A DNA stretch of 37,362 nt. Origin: SAR202 cluster bacterium AC-647-N09_OGT_505m (GTDB taxonomy: Bacteria; Chloroflexota; Dehalococcoidia; UBA2985). The position numbers were made by a program, and so were the translations under genes. Below the pieces are notes generated by a model. That model was given only the letters and a program-made list of their open reading frames with translations, was not told where the DNA came from and ran no database searches. The stretch is from contig VEXC01000011.1 in the NCBI GenBank assembly GCA_009391225.1, positions 1 through 37,362 of the forward strand, given 5' to 3'. Positions 16,123 to 23,418 of the stretch are shown here, piece by piece. Position 1 is the first letter of the stretch. Every line of letters begins with the position of its first letter.

Positions 16123-16832
16123 GTTTCGTTGTAACGAGGCCTAGCTGTGATGTGATTCCAACCGAGAACTAATTATAGCTCCTGAGAAGTTGTCACGTCA
16201 CCACTATATACTATATGTAGTTAGATACGACCTTTGATAATTTTAGTGTGGGATTTGTCCCGCAAATGGTGATTTTGTCGAGCCAGATGAATGTGCAGCT
16301 GTTCAAGAGTGGACTCACCCCCTTTGATAGGCTCAAGGTGAGTGGATAGGATTTGGCCTTCGGATAGCTGAAATGCCCTGGGCACTTGGGCCACTGAAAG
16401 GGACAACAGCCATACTACACTGCGTAGGGTGTTGCTGAAATACTCTTTGAGGTACATTGCCATAATTCGTGAAATCGATGAGAGTGTAGTGGAAAGAAAT
16501 GAATGTGGGGTGTATCTAGAGCCGCTTGTGGTCTAGGATGTGGCAGAAGCGGTCTCTCCATAAGCCAATAGTGTAGCGCTTCTGGCACCATCTCACTCTC
16601 AGGTCCAGGCTGAGGGAAGTGTCGAGATGGAAGAAACTGTGTCAGTTACGGCATTAGAGACATTGGAGAGTTCGCTGGTCCTGGTGACACTCGTAACAGT
16701 GTTCGCGGATTGGCGATTCAGGCATAGCAGGGCATTGGTATGAGTGGGTGGAAACTTTGTACATGGAAGGTAGTTTTTATAAGTAGGAGCGGTTCCTCAT
16801 GGCGAAATTCAGATGAAGAGGAGGGTAACATC
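16123..16832. other. Long intergenic stretch upstream of the SIMPL gene
   Basis: An 80-codon minus-strand frame (16221-16463) has no family resemblance and is probably not coding. The stretch holds an inverted repeat ACTCACC (16313-16319) and GGTGAGT (16337-16343), whose interior CCTTTGATAGGCTCAA resembles dispersed GAC-AAGCTCA repeats common in bacterial intergenic DNA. It also holds a set of alternative hairpins at 16518-16584. Confidence 0.45.
16518..16584 (+). promoter_or_regulatory. Mutually exclusive hairpins, possible RNA element
   Basis: Segment A (16518-16527, AGAGCCGCTT) pairs with B (16544-16557, CAGAAGCGGTCTCT) with one bulged base. B can instead pair with C (16577-16584, CGCTTCTG) over 8 bp. 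The A:B and B:C pairings exclude each other. The element lies about 250 nt before the SIMPL gene. No T tract or known riboswitch class was recognised. Confidence 0.3.
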
Positions 16833-17696
16833 ATGAAACGGGCAAAGTTGCTATTGGTAGGCTTGGCACTGATAGTGGTGCTAACCTTGGGCTTTGCGTG
16901 CAACTCTGCGGCAGTTGACACACCACAAACTGGAGGCACAAACAACTTGGACGGTCTTGGAGACCTTACATCCGCGGAGTTCGCAGCCTTCATGAGTTCA
17001 TTCTCGCCGTCAATAGGGCAATGGAGTGGCAATCAGCAGGCAGGGATTTCGGTAACAGGGCTTGGCAAGGTCACAATTGAACCAGACCTGGCGTTGCTGA
17101 ACCTGGGCGTTGAGACCAGGGCAGAAACCGTGTCGGAGGCTCGTGCAGAGGCTGCCTTGGCAATGGCTGGGATTATAGAAGCTCTCAAAGAGAGAGAGAT
17201 TGCCGACAAGGACACCCAGACCAATTTCTTCAACATCTCCCCGGAGTACACTTATCAAGAAATTGTCGAAGAAGGGCGCAGGTACAACAAACAGGTTTTG
17301 ACTGGCTACAGGGTCACAAATACCGTAACCGCAAAGCTCCGTGACCTGGACACTGTGGGTGAGACTATAGATGAGGTGGTCAAGGCCGGAGGCGATGCCT
17401 CTCGTATACAGAGCATACGTTTCACTATAGAGAACTCTTCAGCGGCCCAGGTGCAGGCTAGGGAGAAGGCTGTGATGAATGCTCTGGCCAAGGCGGATCA
17501 GTTTGCAGCCCTCACCGGTGTGGCTAGGGGTAACCTGCTGTTCATTACGGAGAGCGGTGGTGGTGTGCCGGTGGTGAAGGACTTCACTAGGATGGAAGCT
17601 GCGACACTTGTAGTGTCGGATTCCACTCCAATCAGCGCGGGAGAGTTGGAGGTGCAGGTAAGCGTACAGATGGTGTTTGACATCGGGAGTCCGTAG
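16833..17696 (+). CDS. SIMPL (DUF541) domain lipoprotein
   Basis: The 287-residue protein starts MKRAKLLLVGLALIVVLTLG followed by a lipobox ending at Cys23, so it is probably anchored on the outer face of the membrane. Residues about 75-285 form a SIMPL/DUF541 domain, beginning ISVTGLGKVTIEPDLALLNL and including TGYRVTNTVTAKLRDLD. The family forms oligomeric periplasmic or surface assemblies; its biochemical role is unsettled. The ATG at 16833 was chosen over an earlier start because GAGGAGGG lies 8 nt before it and the signal sequence then begins properly. No operon partner is apparent. Confidence 0.9.
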   Translation: MKRAKLLLVGLALIVVLTLGFACNSAAVDTPQTGGTNNLDGLGDLTSAEFAAFMSSFSPSIGQWSGNQQAGISVTGLGKVTIEPDLALLNLGVETRAETVSEARAEAALAMAGIIEALKEREIADKDTQTNFFNISPEYTYQEIVEEGRRYNKQVLTGYRVTNTVTAKLRDLDTVGETIDEVVKAGGDASRIQSIRFTIENSSAAQVQAREKAVMNALAKADQFAALTGVARGNLLFITESGGGVPVVKDFTRMEAATLVVSDSTPISAGELEVQVSVQMVFDIGSP

Positions 17697-17881
17697 GTTT
17701 CCAGGTTGTGGTCGAGCCTACAGCAGCTAGGAGCTAGGCATCCCATCAATCCCGATTCAATTCATTATCATAGATCATATGCACTGGTGACCTTGACTCT
17801 GAGTCGTATTTCAGCTATAAACGTATCTCGGGCGCGGGCGATACTGGATCGCTGCGTTGCTGTGTTAGGAGACAGCCAAGC

Positions 17882-18583
17882 TTGCCATCGCACTTTGACT
17901 TGCATATACATACCTCTGCGGGAAGCCCAGACAGCGCCCTTTCACCCCTGGAGTTGGTAAGCGAAATCAAGCGCCTAGGCCTCACAGGAGCCTTAGTCAC
18001 TGAGCACAACGGCTGGCAGCGCCACGAGTTCGAACGGTTTGCCAAGGATTTGGACGTGGTATTGATACGGGCGCTGGAGGTAGGTACTGATTGGGGTCAC
18101 ATGATCGCCCTAGGACTGGACGGCTACGCTGCCAGGTTCTTCGATGCCCGTGACCTGCGAAAGGCCGTGTTGGAAGTCGATGGGTTCATGATTATCGCTC
18201 ATCCCTTTCGGTTCCTTTTCGAACCCGCTGGTCTACAGACTAGAAATATTCTCTATGAGGATCCCAAGACCGTTCCAGCCAGCCCTGAGGAGGCTATGAC
18301 ACATCCCATATTTCAGCTTGTTGATGAGATTGAAGTTGTGAATGGGGCCAACTCTGAGAGGGAGAACCGCTTTGCCCAGAAGGTGGCAGGGCTGCTGGGG
18401 AAACGTGGCACTGGGGGTAGCGATGCCCATTCCATCCAGGGTATAGCTAAGGGTGCTACTCTCTTCCACGGTGATATTCGGGGCGAGAAGGATTTGCTAG
18501 AGGCCTTGAAGGCGGGTGCGTTCACCCCAATGGAGGGTTTCAACTCTGGACGCATATCCTACTATGGCGACCTTCCAGCATAA
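17882..18583 (+). CDS. PHP-domain metal-dependent phosphoesterase (1)
   Basis: The 233-residue protein has the four PHP metal-binding motifs in order: DLHIHT near residue 6, TEHNGW about 40, IIAHPFRF about 100, and GGSDAHS about 180. PHP proteins use a two- or three-metal site to hydrolyse phosphoesters; stand-alone members include nucleotide and histidinol-phosphate phosphatases, and the substrate here is unknown. The start is a TTG with AGGAG 9 nt upstream. A second, distantly similar PHP protein lies at 24527-25174. The gene is followed by tRNA-Asn. Confidence 0.88.
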   Translation: MPSHFDLHIHTSAGSPDSALSPLELVSEIKRLGLTGALVTEHNGWQRHEFERFAKDLDVVLIRALEVGTDWGHMIALGLDGYAARFFDARDLRKAVLEVDGFMIIAHPFRFLFEPAGLQTRNILYEDPKTVPASPEEAMTHPIFQLVDEIEVVNGANSERENRFAQKVAGLLGKRGTGGSDAHSIQGIAKGATLFHGDIRGEKDLLEALKAGAFTPMEGFNSGRISYYGDLPA

Positions 18584-18622
18584 CCAAACATTCTGACCTT
18601 GTTGGGCTTTCTGCCATGATGC

Positions 18623-18628
18623 TATAAT
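18623..18628 (+). promoter_or_regulatory. -10 box of tRNA-Asn
   Basis: A perfect TATAAT lies about 60 nt before the tRNA. A weak TTGTTG can serve as the -35 box with an 18-bp spacer. Confidence 0.45.
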
Positions 18629-18689
18629 CCTATGCAGGGCCTGTGCCAGCTCGCGAGGACAATCCAGGCCCTTAAGTGTCACGCTCCAT

Positions 18690-18764
18690 TCCCCGATAGC
18701 TCAGCGGTAGAGCGGGCGGCTGTTAACCGCTAGGTCGTAGGTTCGAATCCTACTCGGGGAGCCA
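18690..18764 (+). tRNA. tRNA-Asn (anticodon GTT), CCA encoded
   Basis: The cloverleaf is complete: acceptor TCCCCGA with TCGGGGA, D arm GCTC/GAGC, anticodon stem GGCGG/CCGCT around CTGTTAA, and T arm GTAGG/CCTAC. The discriminator G and CCA are encoded. Its 3' half is repeated at 21231-21253, so it appears to be the target site of the island that follows. Confidence 0.97.
18740..18762 (+). repeat. Left attachment-like direct repeat in tRNA-Asn
   Basis: This 23-bp T-arm/acceptor sequence, centred on TTCGAATCCTACTCGGGGAG, is identical to 21231-21253. Confidence 0.75.
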
Positions 18765-18801
18765 CTTTACAGCTAGCGTAGGCATAAATTATTTTCTCTC
18801 G

Positions 18802-18826
18802 CCCCTCAGTTAATTGAGGGGTTTTC
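18802..18826 (+). terminator. Intrinsic terminator after tRNA-Asn
   Basis: CCCCTCA (18802-18808) pairs with TGAGGGG (18815-18821) around loop GTTAAT and is followed directly by TTTTC. It lies 37 nt after the tRNA. Confidence 0.88.
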
Positions 18827-19138
18827 TTGTTTAAAGCAGTTGGTTGCTCCAAAGTACTGCATGGGCTCCATTTGGCACTGGAGGTCTCTGGTCTTGGGCC
18901 TAGCACCATTCGGCATTACATAAGTGATACAAAGAAAGTCTTGGAATATTATTCTGCTCTACCCACGCTGGAGATTACACAGACCCATATCAGACAGTAC
19001 CTAGCTCTGCTCAAATATAGGTTGTCTGCTAAAACAGTTTATGAATTGCAGCTTGCCTCACGGAAGTTCTTCGGCATCCCCCTGATTGGTTATAATGTGG
19101 GATGGAACCTAAAGGCTAGGAGTCCCGTGGGGGATTAG
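18827..19138 (+). pseudogene. Tyrosine recombinase/integrase, N-terminal stump
   Basis: The approximately 103-codon frame carries the SAM-like core-binding domain of XerC/phage-type integrases: LGPSTIRHYISDTKKVLEYY, then ITQTHIRQYLALLKYRLSAK, then ASRKFFGI. It then ends, without the catalytic Arg-His-Arg-Tyr domain, in a tail that overlaps a repeat shared with 20706-20744. No ribosome binding site is seen and the nominal start lies in the terminator tail. It is best read as the remnant of the integrase that brought in the island. Comparable residues occur in the intact recombinase at 27727-28764. Confidence 0.75.
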
Positions 19139-19139
19139 G
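19101..19139 (+). repeat. Leader repeat, copy 1 (before the acyltransferase gene)
   Basis: This 39-nt stretch matches 20706-20744 at about 31 positions. The first 24, beginning GATGGAACCTAA, differ at only two. It overlaps the end of the integrase stump and lies about 70 nt before the next start codon. Confidence 0.75.
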
Positions 19140-19206
19140 CACAGCGGAGGATATATCTTCGTCTCCACCCCGATTGGTAGGGGTTTGAAAGAGGAATTGG
19201 ACTGAT

Positions 19207-20463
19207 ATGAACTGTCCAGCATGCGATATTGAAACCACAGAGAATGCTCAGTTCTGTGGATGGTGTGGCACATCTCTAAGTGTGCCTACGGGTATTGGCG
19301 TTGAAGAAGTCCAGGATAATGCAATCAGGTATCATGGCCTGGATGCATTAAGAGGTACGGCTATGCTTCTCGGCATTGTTTTGCACGCAGCACTGCCATA
19401 CATGCCGAATATAGAATTGGTGTGGCCAGCAGATGAAAGGTCATCGCTCGGGATATTAACAGTATTTGAATTCATTCATATTTGGCGTATGCCGGTATTC
19501 TTCATTCTGGCAGGGTTTTTCGCCAATTTGATTATCAGCAGGAGGTCTTGGAAAAGTTGGTGGGGCAATAGGTTATTGCGCATAGGATTACCAATAATAG
19601 TGTTTTGGCCAATAATGTCATTAACCCTACCGTGGATTTTTCAATATGGGAGAACAGGGGAATTCATATTGTTCTATTCCGATGAAGGACAGCCGTTTCA
19701 TTTGTGGTTTTTATGGCAATTAATGATATTCGTCATATTTACGGCTATATTCAGATTGCCATACTTACTAGGCATTGGAGTTTTAAGTGGTTTAAGTAGC
19801 ATTGGATTGGGTTTTATATGTGGCGTATTCCGAAAATCTAAGTCTATCTTATCCGGCATCTTGTTTCGGTCACGGTTCCCCATAGTGTTCATAATTCTTT
19901 GTTGTGTTATCAATCTACCAACAAAGGGAGAATTAATTGCAAATCCGATTGGGAGCGGATTATATTTTGCTATCGGTTACAGCCTCTATAGAAATCCTTC
20001 GTTATTCATGTTTCTGAAAGCTCACTGGAGATACTATTTCCTAGTTGGCATCGTTGGTTTCACTCTTTACATGATACTGAATGTTACAGAGTCCAAGAAT
20101 CTTGCAATATACAAAGATGAAGAACTTTTGTGGCTATTACAGTACCTATTAAAAATCATTTGTGCTATTACGTTTTCCTATGCATTCATTGGATTATCAG
20201 AAAACAGATTCGGGTCTTATAATGACAAATTGAGATTTATCTCTGATGGGGCATATTGGATGTACTTAGTACATTTGCCCATAGTCACCCTCATCACATT
20301 CTTCATGTTCAATTTACACATACCGATTGAGATTAAATTTCTGATTGCGATAGGAACCACCTCTATAATCTGCTTGCTTACATATAAATATTGTGTTAGG
20401 TCTACCCTAATCGGTATCTTATTGAATGGTAGACGCTATCCTTTTAAGATGACCGGGCTGTAA
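19207..20463 (+). CDS. Zinc-ribbon plus acyltransferase-3 (OpgC-like) membrane protein
   Basis: The 418-residue protein begins with a short zinc ribbon, CPACDIETTENAQFCGWCG (residues 3-21), joined directly to an integral-membrane acyltransferase family 3 domain. That domain shows RYHGLDALRGTAMLLGIVLH with the conserved Arg and His, the motif RMPVFFILAGFF, about ten hydrophobic helices, and a C-terminal SDGAYWMYLVHLP. The closest named relatives are MdoC/OpgC-type succinyl or acetyl transferases that modify cell-surface glycans. The zinc ribbon, facing the cytosol, is an uncommon addition. The DNA is clearly A+T-richer than the flanking genes, which fits transfer with the island. The ribosome binding site is weak. 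Confidence 0.85.
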   Translation: MNCPACDIETTENAQFCGWCGTSLSVPTGIGVEEVQDNAIRYHGLDALRGTAMLLGIVLHAALPYMPNIELVWPADERSSLGILTVFEFIHIWRMPVFFILAGFFANLIISRRSWKSWWGNRLLRIGLPIIVFWPIMSLTLPWIFQYGRTGEFILFYSDEGQPFHLWFLWQLMIFVIFTAIFRLPYLLGIGVLSGLSSIGLGFICGVFRKSKSILSGILFRSRFPIVFIILCCVINLPTKGELIANPIGSGLYFAIGYSLYRNPSLFMFLKAHWRYYFLVGIVGFTLYMILNVTESKNLAIYKDEELLWLLQYLLKIICAITFSYAFIGLSENRFGSYNDKLRFISDGAYWMYLVHLPIVTLITFFMFNLHIPIEIKFLIAIGTTSIICLLTYKYCVRSTLIGILLNGRRYPFKMTGL

Positions 20464-20491
20464 CTAGGCAGGGAATAGAAGAAAAACTAGG

Positions 20492-20531
20492 ACCTAAAAC
20501 AGTTAATCCCAACCTAAAACAGTTAATCCCA
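20492..20531 (+). repeat. Perfect 20-bp tandem duplication
   Basis: The unit ACCTAAAACAGTTAATCCCA occurs twice head to tail (20492-20511 and 20512-20531), just after the acyltransferase gene. Its function is unknown; it is probably a slippage product. Confidence 0.9.
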
Positions 20532-20555
20532 ACAAGGTACAAGGAGTAAATACAC

Positions 20556-20639
20556 GTAATCCCAGAAGAACTACTGGACATCATCGAAAAGAAGTGTTCT
20601 GAGATACAGGAAGCATTGACAGTGCTGAGGGAATTATAG
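20556..20639 (+). CDS. Possible 27-residue small protein with GTA in the start position
   Basis: A strong AAGGAG (20541-20546) is followed 9 nt later by GTA, which opens a frame reading IPEELLDIIEKKCSEIQEAL and a few more residues to a TAG at 20637-20639. The peptide is amphipathic and helix-like. GTA is not an accepted start codon and is one substitution from GTG or ATA. The gene may be dead, may use a rare start, or the base may be wrong. No family was recognised. Confidence 0.3.
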   Translation, partial: VIPEELLDIIEKKCSEIQEALTVLREL

Positions 20640-20705
20640 AATATCTGTATTTAGGTTCTGTTTCCTTATACAATATGTTCACGTCTTGCCCATCAAAACA
20701 TGGTC

Positions 20706-20744
20706 GATGGAACCTAATGGCCAGGAGTCGCGGAAGGACTTAGG
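20706..20744 (+). repeat. Leader repeat, copy 2 (before the DUF2082 gene)
   Basis: This copy of the 19101-19139 sequence ends in TTAGGAGG, which forms the ribosome binding site of the gene at 20754. Both cargo genes of the island therefore follow one copy each. Confidence 0.75.
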
Positions 20745-20753
20745 AGGTTACTT

Positions 20754-20963
20754 ATGGCGAAGCAATCATATTCCTGCATAAAATGTGAAGGAACCGAATA
20801 TAGGACTGGAGAGTTACGAACTACAGGCTCAGGCATTACCCGTTTCCTAAACATACAGAGCCAAAAATATGCTACGGTAGCTTGTGCTGGATGTGGCTAC
20901 ACTGAGTTATATCGGCTAGATGGTAGCGGCATTGGTAACATTCTAGATTTCTTTGGTAACTAG
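20754..20963 (+). CDS. DUF2082 zinc-ribbon nucleic-acid-binding-like protein
   Basis: The 69-residue protein has two Cys-x2-Cys pairs, CIKC (8-11) and CAGC (about 44-47), separated by RTTGSGITRFLNIQSQKY, and ends GNILDFFGN. This is the layout of the DUF2082 family of small zinc-ribbon proteins annotated as putative nucleic-acid-binding; the function is unknown. The ATG is preceded by GGAGG at 7 nt spacing. It is the last cargo gene of the tRNA-Asn island. Confidence 0.85.
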   Translation: MAKQSYSCIKCEGTEYRTGELRTTGSGITRFLNIQSQKYATVACAGCGYTELYRLDGSGIGNILDFFGN

Positions 20964-21180
20964 AGGGTTCCAGTCAACTCGTTTTCCACATTTACATTTG
21001 CCTGCAACGGTATATTGGAGAAAAGGGAACCTGATCCCTATGAGTCCAATGGAGGATTGAGTGCAACTGGGGTCGTAGAGATATATTCTCATAACTCACA
21101 ATAAGTGGTTAAAGCTGTCAGTTTTCTGGAATTACCTTACGAAATAGCTATCATTGTTTATGTAGGCATAGCTGATAAAC

Positions 21181-21256
21181 AAGGGGATAACCCAGCGGTA
21201 TAGCGGGCCCTTGTTAACCACTGGGTCGTGGGTTCGAATCCTACTCGGGGAGCTGG
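21181..21256 (+). pseudogene. Decayed tRNA-Asn copy at the right island end
   Basis: The stretch aligns without gaps to the intact tRNA-Asn (offset 2491). It has about 14 differences in the first 50 positions and none over 21231-21253. The 5' acceptor strand (AAGGGGA) can no longer pair with the 3' strand, and the anticodon stem is broken although the GTT triplet remains. It cannot be functional as a tRNA. Confidence 0.8.
21231..21253 (+). repeat. Right attachment-like direct repeat
   Basis: This 23-bp sequence is identical to 18740-18762 inside tRNA-Asn and marks the right border of the island. Confidence 0.75.
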
Positions 21257-21310
21257 GGTTACCCATATATGAACTTCTTACCTCTTGGAAGCGGGCGTTG
21301 GAAAGGCAAG

Positions 21311-21877
21311 CTACATTGGAGCGGACGTTGCTTCTGGCTTGATTTTCTCCAGATGATCCTTGCGGAACTTGGCCATCTTGGGAGCAATTAGTATCTGGCA
21401 ATAGGGCTGGTTCGCATTTCGCCTATAGTATTGCTGGTGATACTCCTCTGCCGGAAAGAATGTGGTCGCATCAGCAATATCTGTGACAATCAGATGGTCC
21501 CATATACGAGCAGCTTCCAACTCCACCATCACATGCTCGGCGGTGTTCTTCTGCTGCGGGCTATGGGCGAATATGGCAGAGCGGTACTGTGTACCGATGT
21601 CCGGACCCTGGGCGTTCAGGGTAGTTGGATCGTGGATAGCGAAGAAGACCTCCAAGATCTCTCGGTATGATATGATTTGGGGGTCGAAGGTGATTTGGAC
21701 GACCTCCGCGTGCCCCGTGCGCCCCCCGCAGACCTGCTCATATGATGGATCGTGGGTGTGGCCACCAGTGTAGCCAGATACGACTAGTTTGACTCCTCGT
21801 ATCTGCTCATAAACGGCCTCCAGGCACCAAAAACATCCTCCGGCTAACGTGGCAAGTTCTGTGTTCTTATCGTCCAC
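21311..21877 (-). CDS. msrA: Peptide methionine (S)-S-oxide reductase
   Basis: The 188-residue cytosolic repair enzyme reduces methionine-S-sulfoxide in proteins using thioredoxin. The catalytic motif GCFWC (14-18, nucleophile Cys15) and the following SGYTGGHTHDPSYEQVCGG are typical, as are TLNAQGPDIGTQYRSAIF and PAEEYHQQYY. There is no fused MsrB domain, and the resolving cysteines are not certain. The start is a GTG with AGGAGG 9 nt upstream. The stop lies about 58 bp from the right border of the tRNA-Asn island. Confidence 0.96.
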   Translation of the reverse strand: MDDKNTELATLAGGCFWCLEAVYEQIRGVKLVVSGYTGGHTHDPSYEQVCGGRTGHAEVVQITFDPQIISYREILEVFFAIHDPTTLNAQGPDIGTQYRSAIFAHSPQQKNTAEHVMVELEAARIWDHLIVTDIADATTFFPAEEYHQQYYRRNANQPYCQILIAPKMAKFRKDHLEKIKPEATSAPM

Positions 21878-22053
21878 GGCTCAATGCCTCCTAACGCTTT
21901 TACAGTTTCGCATGTCCGCCGATGCCCCACTACCGTCAGTGACTATCATTATCGGTCAAGGTGCCAGAGTTGACAATCGCGCCCGTCGAGACTTTCGTGG
22001 ACTCGACGTCGATGTGCTGTAGAATACGGAGGTGAGCATCAGGAGGCCCTCGT

Positions 22054-22359
22054 TTGAACCAATCCGATCAGTTTGACAATACAGTATGGGGTGAGTTGGT
22101 AGGTAGGGTGACAGAACTCCGTTGTAACCCAGCTGGGTGCGACCACCTGGTATACCGCTTTCTTGGTCAGTATCTCCCGGCCCTGCTTTCGGCGAGGACG
22201 CAGGAGGCCCGAGAGCGCGTTTGGTCTGCATTTTGGAGCTATCTGACAACCCCTGCCACCCGGGCGAAGCCCTTCGCGATGTCGTCTTCATCGGCTGATG
22301 ATTTGATAGCGGTGATCCAAATGGAACTGAATCGCCAGTGGTATCAGCAACAGGGATAG
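22054..22359 (+). CDS. Hypothetical protein, 101 residues
   Basis: No family was recognised. The protein is soluble, contains several Trp, Arg and Gln residues and two Cys early on (LRCNPAGCDHLVY), and is predicted to be mainly helical, ending NRQWYQQQG. The start is a TTG preceded by AGGAGG with 7 nt spacing, which is the main reason to believe it is real. It stands alone between msrA and a broken hydrolase gene. Confidence 0.55.
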   Translation: MNQSDQFDNTVWGELVGRVTELRCNPAGCDHLVYRFLGQYLPALLSARTQEARERVWSAFWSYLTTPATRAKPFAMSSSSADDLIAVIQMELNRQWYQQQG

Positions 22360-22472
22360 CCTCCTTATTCGCGATGCCCAGTGCTTGCTCGCGTGAATTT
22401 GGGTATGCAAAGTTTGACCTCACGTTGCTCATCTTGAACTCCTAGAAGGACGTGAGTGGAATCTTTTTTTGG

Positions 22473-22506
22473 GCCGTATGGTTCGACGGGCTCATCATGA
22501 ATCGGC
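22473..22506 (+). repeat. Dispersed repeat copy with GGTTCGAC core
   Basis: The element has short ends GCCG and CGGC and the core CGTATGGTTCGACGGG followed by CTCATCATGAA. A matching core in inverted orientation is at 34482-34498. It resembles short repeats with a TTCGACAGGCTCA core that are scattered between genes in many bacteria. Confidence 0.5.
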
Positions 22507-22540
22507 GATTATGGAGCTTTATTAGGGTACTATGTACGAG

Positions 22541-23321
22541 TCATTCCTGTACCGAGGATAGAAACCTCAGTACCAGAGGGTTGAAAGCCTTCGGTTTTTC
22601 ACGGTGTACCTCATGACCTGTCTCTGCGAAAAGCTCCAGTCTCGACCCTTGGATTGAGCTATGAAGCTTGTGGGCGTGGGTCTGGTCTATCCAGGGGTCA
22701 TTTGCCCCTTGGATGATGAGGGTTGGGCAAACGATACCGGCCAGATAGTCTCCGGGGATGTTGCCTCCCCCTGAGGTAGAGGCGCTCTGTGACGTCAACG
22801 TACTCTGTGACAAGTTGCTTCCAGTAAGGGTAGCCGTGGATGCGGCCCAATGCTCGTTGAAGCCCCTCGGCCAACTGCTCTGCTGGAATCAGTTTCCGCG
22901 TCTCTTCCATTGGCTGGTCATCCAGTACGGCTTGGCCTCCAATTAGGATTAGGGAACGAACTTAGGCTACGTAGCGCCCGGCGACTATCATGGCCACGAC
23001 AGCACCATCACTGAATCCGCAGAGGTGGACCTGGGAAAATCCGAGGTGCTGTACCAGTTCCACCACGTCTTCAGCATCTCGCTGGTAGAAATACTCGTCG
23101 ACGGCGGTCCGACGGCCCGACTTTCCATAGCCTAGGAAATCGGGGGCAATCACCTGGTGAGACAAGGCGAACTCGTCTATCTGCTCGCGGAAGTGGGCTG
23201 TCCCTGTGCCTAGGGCACCGTGTAGGAGTACCAAGGGGTCGCCCTCTCCCTGGGTCACGCAGTGCAGTCGGCCGTGTTTGGTTTGAATGTCTATTTCCCT
23301 GGGTTGGACGCCGTGATTCAG
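22541..23321 (-). pseudogene. Alpha/beta hydrolase, disrupted by a stop and a frameshift
   Basis: Joined, the pieces make a hydrolase of about 260 residues: PLVLLHGALGTGTAHFREQ (oxyanion region), HLCGFSDGAVVAM (nucleophile elbow, Ser in GFSDG), CPTLIIQGANDPWID (acid Asp) and AETGHEVHREKP (catalytic His). An in-frame TAA follows GRYVA, after which the same frame goes on as VRSLILIGGQAVLDD. A +1 shift occurs in a run of five G before GGNIPGDYLAG. The likely start is CTG at 23321 with GGAGG 6 nt upstream. The substrate is unknown. Confidence 0.8.
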
Positions 23322-23418
23322 GAAACACCTCCTTGCAATTACTGTTGGGATAGGCTTGGCTATGATTGCCGCTCCCAGTCTTCAGGGCAGAGGTCACACT
23401 GAAAGAAGCAGCAAAGGC

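Larger units (their letters stand above)
18740..21253 (+). mobile_element. Small genomic island at tRNA-Asn
   Basis: The segment runs between two identical 23-bp copies of the tRNA-Asn 3' region (18740-18762 and 21231-21253). It contains an integrase N-terminal stump next to the tRNA, two cargo genes of clearly higher A+T content than their surroundings, and internal repeats. This is the classic layout of a site-specific integrative element using a tRNA gene as its attachment site. The integrase lacks its catalytic domain, so the element is probably immobile. The right end is unusual because the whole tRNA, not only its 3' part, is recognisable. MsrA begins just outside. Confidence 0.7.

Noticed and set aside
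16221..16463. Minus-strand 80-codon frame
   Set aside because: No recognisable domain or ribosome binding site. It spans an inverted repeat in a long intergenic stretch.
20942..21060. Minus-strand frame with a CKCGKRVDWNP motif
   Set aside because: It looks zinc-finger-like, but no start codon was found and it overlaps the end of the DUF2082 gene. Evidence is too thin.
21132..21401. Minus-strand 89-codon frame across the island border
   Set aside because: It is the antisense of the tRNA-Asn-like sequence (SRIRTHDP-type peptide) and overlaps msrA.
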